Assembly: GCA_045542595.1 (NCBI GenBank)
Contig: JAZQLI010000026.1
Location: forward strand, 5,430 to 69,429
DNA: 64,000 nt
Source: Scatosoma sp045542595
GTDB taxonomy: Bacteria > Bacillota > Clostridia > Christensenellales > Borkfalkiaceae
Direction of reading: 5' to 3'
Part shown: positions 60,438 through 64,000 of the stretch, in pieces
How the letters are laid out: the number at the start of each line of letters is the position of its first letter
Numbering within the stretch: the stretch's first letter is position 1
The notes under the pieces: generated by a model
What the model saw: the letters and a program-made list of their open reading frames with translations, nothing else
Told to the model about the DNA's origin: nothing
Databases searched by the model: none
Made by a program: the position numbers and the translations under genes

Positions 60438-60774
60438 AGAACGGATTACCTATAAATCCAAGAGTCCTATTCTTGACAACTGCCCTCAAAAACGCGGCGT
60501 ATGTTTGTCCGTTACCACAACTTCTCCCAAGAAGCCTAACTCCGCTATGCGTAAGATTGCCCGTGTGCGCCTTACGAACAAGCAAGAAGGTACGGTTTAC
60601 ATTCCCGGTGAAGGTCATAACCTTCAAGAGCACAGCTCCGTTTTAATTAGAGGCGGACGTGTTAAAGACTTGCCCGGTGTACGTTATCACATCATCCGCG
60701 GCGCGCTTGACACAGCCGGCGTTGCAAAACGTAAGCAGTCCCGTTCCAAATACGGCGCAAAACGCCCTAAGTAA
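60403..60774 (+). CDS. rpsL: Ribosomal protein S12
   Basis: Decoding-centre protein of the small subunit. The 123-residue sequence has the conserved KKPNSAMRK and GRVKDLPGVRYH loops with lysines at the two positions where streptomycin-resistance changes occur, so a drug-sensitive form is expected. CPQKRGVC in the N-terminal part is typical of Gram-positive S12. AAGGAGG lies eight bases before the ATG. First gene of the str operon; a 275-nt gap then follows before rpsG. Confidence 0.98.
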   Translation: MPTINQLIKKGRERITYKSKSPILDNCPQKRGVCLSVTTTSPKKPNSAMRKIARVRLTNKQEGTVYIPGEGHNLQEHSSVLIRGGRVKDLPGVRYHIIRGALDTAGVAKRKQSRSKYGAKRPK

Positions 60775-60780
60775 TTTAGG

Positions 60781-61030
60781 TAAGCGCGTAGGGAACCAGC
60801 CGAAAGCATTTGCTTATCGGTAAGCGATAAAGGCGCTTATAAAATAAGCCTTTAAAGTCGGTTGCGTTTTAAGACGGTATAAACCAAAACGCAAAAGACC
60901 TACTTGCAATCGGAATATAGCTCGAAAGCCCCGAATAAAAGTAGGCAGTATGCAACGAGAGTTGCAGAAGATTCGCACTTACAAATAAGCGCGATAGCTG
61001 TACTGAAGGGTAATGCCCTTATCAAAATTA
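60781..61030 (+). ncRNA. Large structured intergenic RNA between rpsL and rpsG, no known class
   Basis: The 275-nt gap holds a chain of good hairpins: CCGA-AAGC/GCTT-TCGG (60800-60820); AAGG..GCTTAT/ATAAGC..CTT (60830-60852); TTGCGTTTT/AAAACGCAA (60862-60894); CCTACTT/AAGTAGG (60899-60945) enclosing TCGG/CCGA and GCT-CGAA-AGC; CAGTA/TACTG (60946-61005) enclosing TGCAAC-GAGA-GTTGCA; and AAGGG/CCCTT (61006-61020). GCGCTTAT (60833-60840) can also pair with ATAAGCGC (60985-60992) or with TAAGCGC (60781-60787), so rival folds exist. It ends just before the rpsG ribosome binding site. In E. coli S7 represses through the much shorter rpsL-rpsG spacer. Confidence 0.65.
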
Positions 61031-61049
61031 TTTAAAGGAGGATAAAATT

Positions 61050-61520
61050 ATGCCTAGAAGAGGTAATGTCCCTAAAAGAGACGTACTGCCCGATCCTATG
61101 TACAACAGCAAAGTTGTAACCAAGCTCATCAACCAAATTATGCTTGACGGCAAAAAGGGTACGGCACAAACTATCGTTTACGATGCATTCAAAATTATGG
61201 GTGAAAAATTGAATATGGAGCCGATGGAAATCTTCAAGCAAGCTATGGAAAACGTAATGCCTGTTGTAGAAGTTAAAGCCCGTCGTGTAGGTGGTGCTAA
61301 CTACCAAGTTCCTATCGAAATCAGACCCGAAAGACGTCAGACGCTTGCAATCCGCTGGCTTGTTATCAACACCAGAAAGAGAAGCGAAAGAGAGATGTCC
61401 GCTCGTTTGGCGGCGGAACTTATGGACGCGTACAACAACGCAGGTGGTTCCGTTAAGAAGAAAGAAGACACGCATAGAATGGCTGAAGCGAACAAAGCAT
61501 TCGCTCATTTCAGATTCTAA
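61050..61520 (+). CDS. rpsG: Ribosomal protein S7
   Basis: Primary 16S rRNA-binding protein that nucleates the 30S head. 156 residues with the usual MPRRGNVPKR start, KARRVGGANYQVP beta-hairpin and C-terminal HRMAEANKAFAHFRF. AAAGGAGG lies about nine bases upstream. fusA follows 12 nt later. In E. coli S7 is the translational repressor of this operon; the long structured RNA upstream would be the natural place for similar control here. Confidence 0.98.
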   Translation: MPRRGNVPKRDVLPDPMYNSKVVTKLINQIMLDGKKGTAQTIVYDAFKIMGEKLNMEPMEIFKQAMENVMPVVEVKARRVGGANYQVPIEIRPERRQTLAIRWLVINTRKRSEREMSARLAAELMDAYNNAGGSVKKKEDTHRMAEANKAFAHFRF

Positions 61521-61532
61521 AAGAGGTAAGAT

Positions 61533-63614
61533 ATGGCAAGAGAATACGATTTACTCCACACCAGAAACTTCGGTATTATGGCGCACATCGACGCTGGTAA
61601 AACTACTACTACCGAACGTATCCTGTTCTATACGGGTAAAACGCACAAAATCGGCGATACCCACGAAGGTACTGCCGTTATGGACTGGATGGCGCAGGAA
61701 CAAGAACGTGGTATCACCATCACGTCTGCGGCAACCACCTGTATTTGGAAAGGACACCGTTTTAACATCATCGATACCCCGGGCCACGTAGACTTCACGG
61801 TAGAAGTTGAACGTTCGCTTCGCGTACTTGACGGTGCGGTGGCTACGTTCTGTGCAAAAGGCGGCGTAGAGCCTCAATCCGAAACCGTATGGCGTCAAGC
61901 GGATAACTATAAAGTTCCCCGTATCGCATACGTTAACAAAATGGATATCAACGGCGCGGACTATTTCCGCGTAGAAAAGATGATTCGTGAACGCCTTGGC
62001 GCTAACCCCGTTATCATCGAATTGCCTATCGGTAAGGAAGAAACCTTCCGTGGTATCGTTGACCTTATCCGTATGGAAGCCGAAGTATATTATGACGACT
62101 TGGGTAAGGATTTCCGTAAAGAACCTATCCCTGCCGATATGGTGGACTTGGCAAATGAATACCGTGCAAAACTCGTTGAAGAAGCGGCTTCCGCTAGCGA
62201 CGAGCTTATGGAAAAATACTTCGAAGAAGGGGATTTGTCTGAAGAAGACATTATTGCGGGCTTGCGTGCGCGCTGCTTGCAAATGGAGGCAATTCCTATG
62301 CTTTGCGGTTCGTCCTATAAAAACAAGGGCGTACAATTCCTTCTCGACGCGGTTATCAACTTCCTTCCCAGCCCCTTAGACGTTGCACACGTGAAAGGTA
62401 CGAACCCTGATACCGGCGAAGAAGAAGAAAGAAGAACGGCTGACGACGAACCTTTCTCCGGTCTTGCATTCAAAATTGCAACCGACCCGTTCGTAGGCTC
62501 GCTTGCATATTTCCGTGCATATTCGGGCGTTTTGGAAGCAGGTTCTTACGTGTATAACTCCACGAAGGAAAAGAAGGAACGTGTTGGTCGTTTGGTGCAA
62601 ATGCACTCTAACGAAAGAAAGGATATTCCTGAAATTTGTTCGGGTGATATCTGCGCTATCGTAGGTTTGAAATACACCACTACGGGTGATACGCTTTGCG
62701 ATGAAAAGCATCCCATCATTCTTGAAAAGATGGTATTCCCCGAACCGGTTATTCAGCTTTCCCTTGAGCCCAAAACCAAAGCAGGTCAAGAAAAAATGAC
62801 TATGGCGCTTATCAAGCTTGCGGAAGAAGACCCTACGTTTAAAACGTATACCGACCAAGAAACCGGTCAAACGATTATCGCAGGTATGGGCGAATTGCAC
62901 CTTGATATTATCGTTGACAGACTTTTGAGAGAATTCAAGGTAGAAGCAAACGTCGGCGCTCCCCAAGTTGCATACAGAGAAACGTTCCGCAAAGAAGTGG
63001 AAGCAGAAGGTATGTACAAGCGTCAATCGGGTGGTAAAGGTCAATACGGACATTGTAAAATCCGCTTGATTCCCCAAGAACCCGGTCAAGGCTACGCATT
63101 TGAAGACGAAACGGTTGGTGGTTCTATTCCTAAAGAATATATCCCCGCAATCGACAAGGGTATCCAAGAAGCGGCGAAAAATGGTTACCTCGCAGGCTAC
63201 GAAATCGTGGACTTCAAGGTTGTCGTATACGACGGTTCGTATCACGAAGTCGACTCGTCCGAAATGGCATTCAAAATTGCAGGTTCGATGGGCTTCAAAA
63301 ACGGTCTTGCAAAAGCGAACCCCGTATTGCTTGAACCGATTATGAAAGTGCAAATCATCACGCCTGAAGATTACTTCGGCGATTTGATGGGTAACGTTTC
63401 CGGCCGTCGCGGTACTATCCTTGGTACGGACGATAGAAACGGCGCGAAGATTATCGACGCGGAAATTCCTTTGTCCGAAATGTTCGGTTATGCAACGGAA
63501 CTCCGTTCGAGAACGCAAGGTCGCGGTCAATTCACGATGCAATTCGACCACTACAATGAAGTACCTTCCAGCATTTCGAAGGAAATCATTGAAAAACGCG
63601 GAAAAAAAGAATAA
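61533..63614 (+). CDS. fusA: Elongation factor G
   Basis: Translocation GTPase. P-loop AHIDAGKTTTTE at about residues 17-28, switch II DTPGHVDF near 81, NKMD near 135, then domains II to V with GGKGQYGH near 495. Length 693 residues, normal. Ends in a Lys/Glu-rich tail. tuf lies 251 nt downstream but has a promoter of its own. Confidence 0.98.
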   Translation: MAREYDLLHTRNFGIMAHIDAGKTTTTERILFYTGKTHKIGDTHEGTAVMDWMAQEQERGITITSAATTCIWKGHRFNIIDTPGHVDFTVEVERSLRVLDGAVATFCAKGGVEPQSETVWRQADNYKVPRIAYVNKMDINGADYFRVEKMIRERLGANPVIIELPIGKEETFRGIVDLIRMEAEVYYDDLGKDFRKEPIPADMVDLANEYRAKLVEEAASASDELMEKYFEEGDLSEEDIIAGLRARCLQMEAIPMLCGSSYKNKGVQFLLDAVINFLPSPLDVAHVKGTNPDTGEEEERRTADDEPFSGLAFKIATDPFVGSLAYFRAYSGVLEAGSYVYNSTKEKKERVGRLVQMHSNERKDIPEICSGDICAIVGLKYTTTGDTLCDEKHPIILEKMVFPEPVIQLSLEPKTKAGQEKMTMALIKLAEEDPTFKTYTDQETGQTIIAGMGELHLDIIVDRLLREFKVEANVGAPQVAYRETFRKEVEAEGMYKRQSGGKGQYGHCKIRLIPQEPGQGYAFEDETVGGSIPKEYIPAIDKGIQEAAKNGYLAGYEIVDFKVVVYDGSYHEVDSSEMAFKIAGSMGFKNGLAKANPVLLEPIMKVQIITPEDYFGDLMGNVSGRRGTILGTDDRNGAKIIDAEIPLSEMFGYATELRSRTQGRGQFTMQFDHYNEVPSSISKEIIEKRGKKE

Positions 63615-63627
63615 TTTTTTCAAAAAT

Positions 63628-63661
63628 ATACTTCTTCGCCTTGAAAAAGGTGAAGAAGTAT
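63628..63661. other. Long perfect hairpin between fusA and tuf
   Basis: ATACTTCTTCGCCTT and AAGGTGAAGAAGTAT form a 15-bp stem (one G-U pair) with a GAAA tetraloop, 14 nt after the fusA stop. No T-tract follows on the plus strand (GGTAAAATT), so it is a poor intrinsic terminator; it may protect or process the 3' end of the mRNA. Confidence 0.6.
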
Positions 63662-63703
63662 GGTAAAATTATCAAAAATTTTGCAAAAACACCCGTAAAA
63701 CAT

Positions 63704-63732
63704 TTGATAATTTCTTAATTTTACGATATAAT
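63704..63732 (+). promoter_or_regulatory. SigA promoter of tuf
   Basis: TTGATA (63704-63709) and TATAAT (63727-63732) with a 17-bp spacer; leader of about 125 nt. Confidence 0.85.
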
Positions 63733-63769
63733 ATAATCGTTACAATGCGTAGCGAGTGTTGTATCAAAA

Positions 63770-63825
63770 ATCATTTGTAAAAATGATAGGTAGCTGCGTC
63801 CAATATCGGATAGGTTATCATTTTT
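63770..63825 (+). promoter_or_regulatory. Mutually exclusive hairpins in the tuf leader
   Basis: AAAAATGATA (63779-63788) can pair with TATCATTTTT (63816-63825), enclosing a small TCC-AATATC-GGA hairpin, or its AAATGAT part can pair with the preceding ATCATTT (63770-63776). The two folds exclude each other, as in attenuators. Confidence 0.45.
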
Positions 63826-63865
63826 AAATCAATAAATATTTATAGAAAATCGGAGGATTTTAATT

Positions 63866-64000
63866 ATGGCTAAAGCTAAATTTGACAGAAGCAAACCCCA
63901 CGTTAACATTGGTACTATCGGCCACGTTGACCACGGTAAAACGACTTTGACCGCAGCTATCACGATGGTTATGGCTGCTCGCGGTGGCGCTCAAAAGATG
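63866..64000 (+). CDS. tuf: Elongation factor Tu (partial, cut by window end)
   Basis: The first 45 residues are visible: AKAKFDRSKPHVNIGTIG then the P-loop GHVDHGKTT at about 20-28, diagnostic for EF-Tu, followed by the expected AAIT helix. AGGAGG-like CGGAGG is nine bases upstream. Standard place after fusA, although transcribed from its own promoter here. Confidence 0.97.
   Translation, partial: MAKAKFDRSKPHVNIGTIGHVDHGKTTLTAAITMVMAARGGAQKM

Noticed and set aside
60781..61030. Group I or group II intron, retron or omega-RNA between rpsL and rpsG
   Set aside because: No P/Q/R/S elements, no domain V hairpin, no reverse transcriptase, IscB or TnpB gene nearby, and the flanking genes are intact with their own signals.
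62376..63623. A 415-codon ORF antisense to fusA
   Set aside because: Shadow of a strongly codon-biased gene; no start signals and the product is rich in Arg, His and Phe in the usual antisense pattern.

Overview
The window looks like chromosomal DNA of a low-to-moderate-GC, spore-forming Firmicute of the class Clostridia, probably an uncultured lineage. The main support is the yabP-yabQ-divIC cluster with a SigE-like promoter, a long Firmicute-type SRP RNA with Alu domain, the ecfA-ecfT-truA order, short-form HisG with HisZ, a DUF4364/TSCPD/HPr-like cluster, and strong consensus SigA promoters (TTGACA-17-TATAAT) with AGGAGG-like ribosome binding sites. No rRNA, tRNA, CRISPR array, prophage or insertion sequence was seen. 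Nearly all genes are intact core metabolism or information-processing genes, mostly on the plus strand and in tight operons with ATGA overlaps.

Layout. 1-2.3 kb: thioredoxin-reductase-like flavoprotein and DNA polymerase IV. 2.3-2.7 kb: SRP RNA on the minus strand. 2.8-4.8 kb: Mrp/ApbC-type Fe-S carrier ATPase and a ComEC-like metallo-hydrolase. 4.9-9.3 kb: a fused EcfA1-EcfA2 ATPase, EcfT, TruA and a repeat-tailed membrane protein. 9.4-17.9 kb: mnmE, a LysR regulator, lepA, hemW, shikimate kinase, a ketopantoate-reductase-like protein and gltX. 18-19.1 kb (minus): TSCPD protein, DUF4364 protein and an HPr-like protein lacking the catalytic histidine. 19.2-22.7 kb: Nudix hydrolase, lipid kinase, a tiny Cys-rich membrane protein, an ECF S component and coaX. 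22.8-25.4 kb: homoserine dehydrogenase and a cysteine desulfidase-like protein. 25.6-35.3 kb: one long operon serC-serA-hisZGDCBHAFIE. 35.4-41.6 kb: lipoprotein, small membrane protein, guaB, thrH, a GMP synthetase lacking its glutaminase domain, an amidohydrolase and a Cys-rich protein with CxCC repeats. 41.7-48.1 kb: BrkB-like protein, RecD-like helicase, TtcA, sporulation genes yabP/yabQ, divIC, Ppx/GppA and an M50-like protein. 48.1-53.4 kb: malQ and a maltose-type ABC transporter. 53.4-56 kb (minus): ThiXYZ/SsuABC-like ABC transporter. 56-60.1 kb: valS and aspartate kinase. 60.2-64 kb: str operon rpsL-rpsG-fusA and the start of tuf, with unusually elaborate untranslated regions.

How the genes connect. 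SerA, SerC and ThrH can complete serine synthesis; LysC, Hom and ThrH fit the aspartate-to-threonine branch; the his operon has every step except histidinol-phosphate phosphatase. The ECF module, the S component beside coaX and the PanE-like protein point to vitamin uptake plus coenzyme A synthesis. MalQ with MalE/F/G handles maltodextrins, with the transport ATPase presumably encoded elsewhere.

The most unusual material is regulatory: a 250-nt, multi-hairpin RNA between rpsL and rpsG with competing helices; a short overlapping ORF and a 12-bp palindrome in the str leader; rival hairpins in the tuf leader; a 19-bp dyad abutting the mrp promoter; and divergent promoters that share one -35 element. 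All coordinates, motifs and promoters were read by eye. Family names rest on recognised motifs and synteny, not on database searches.
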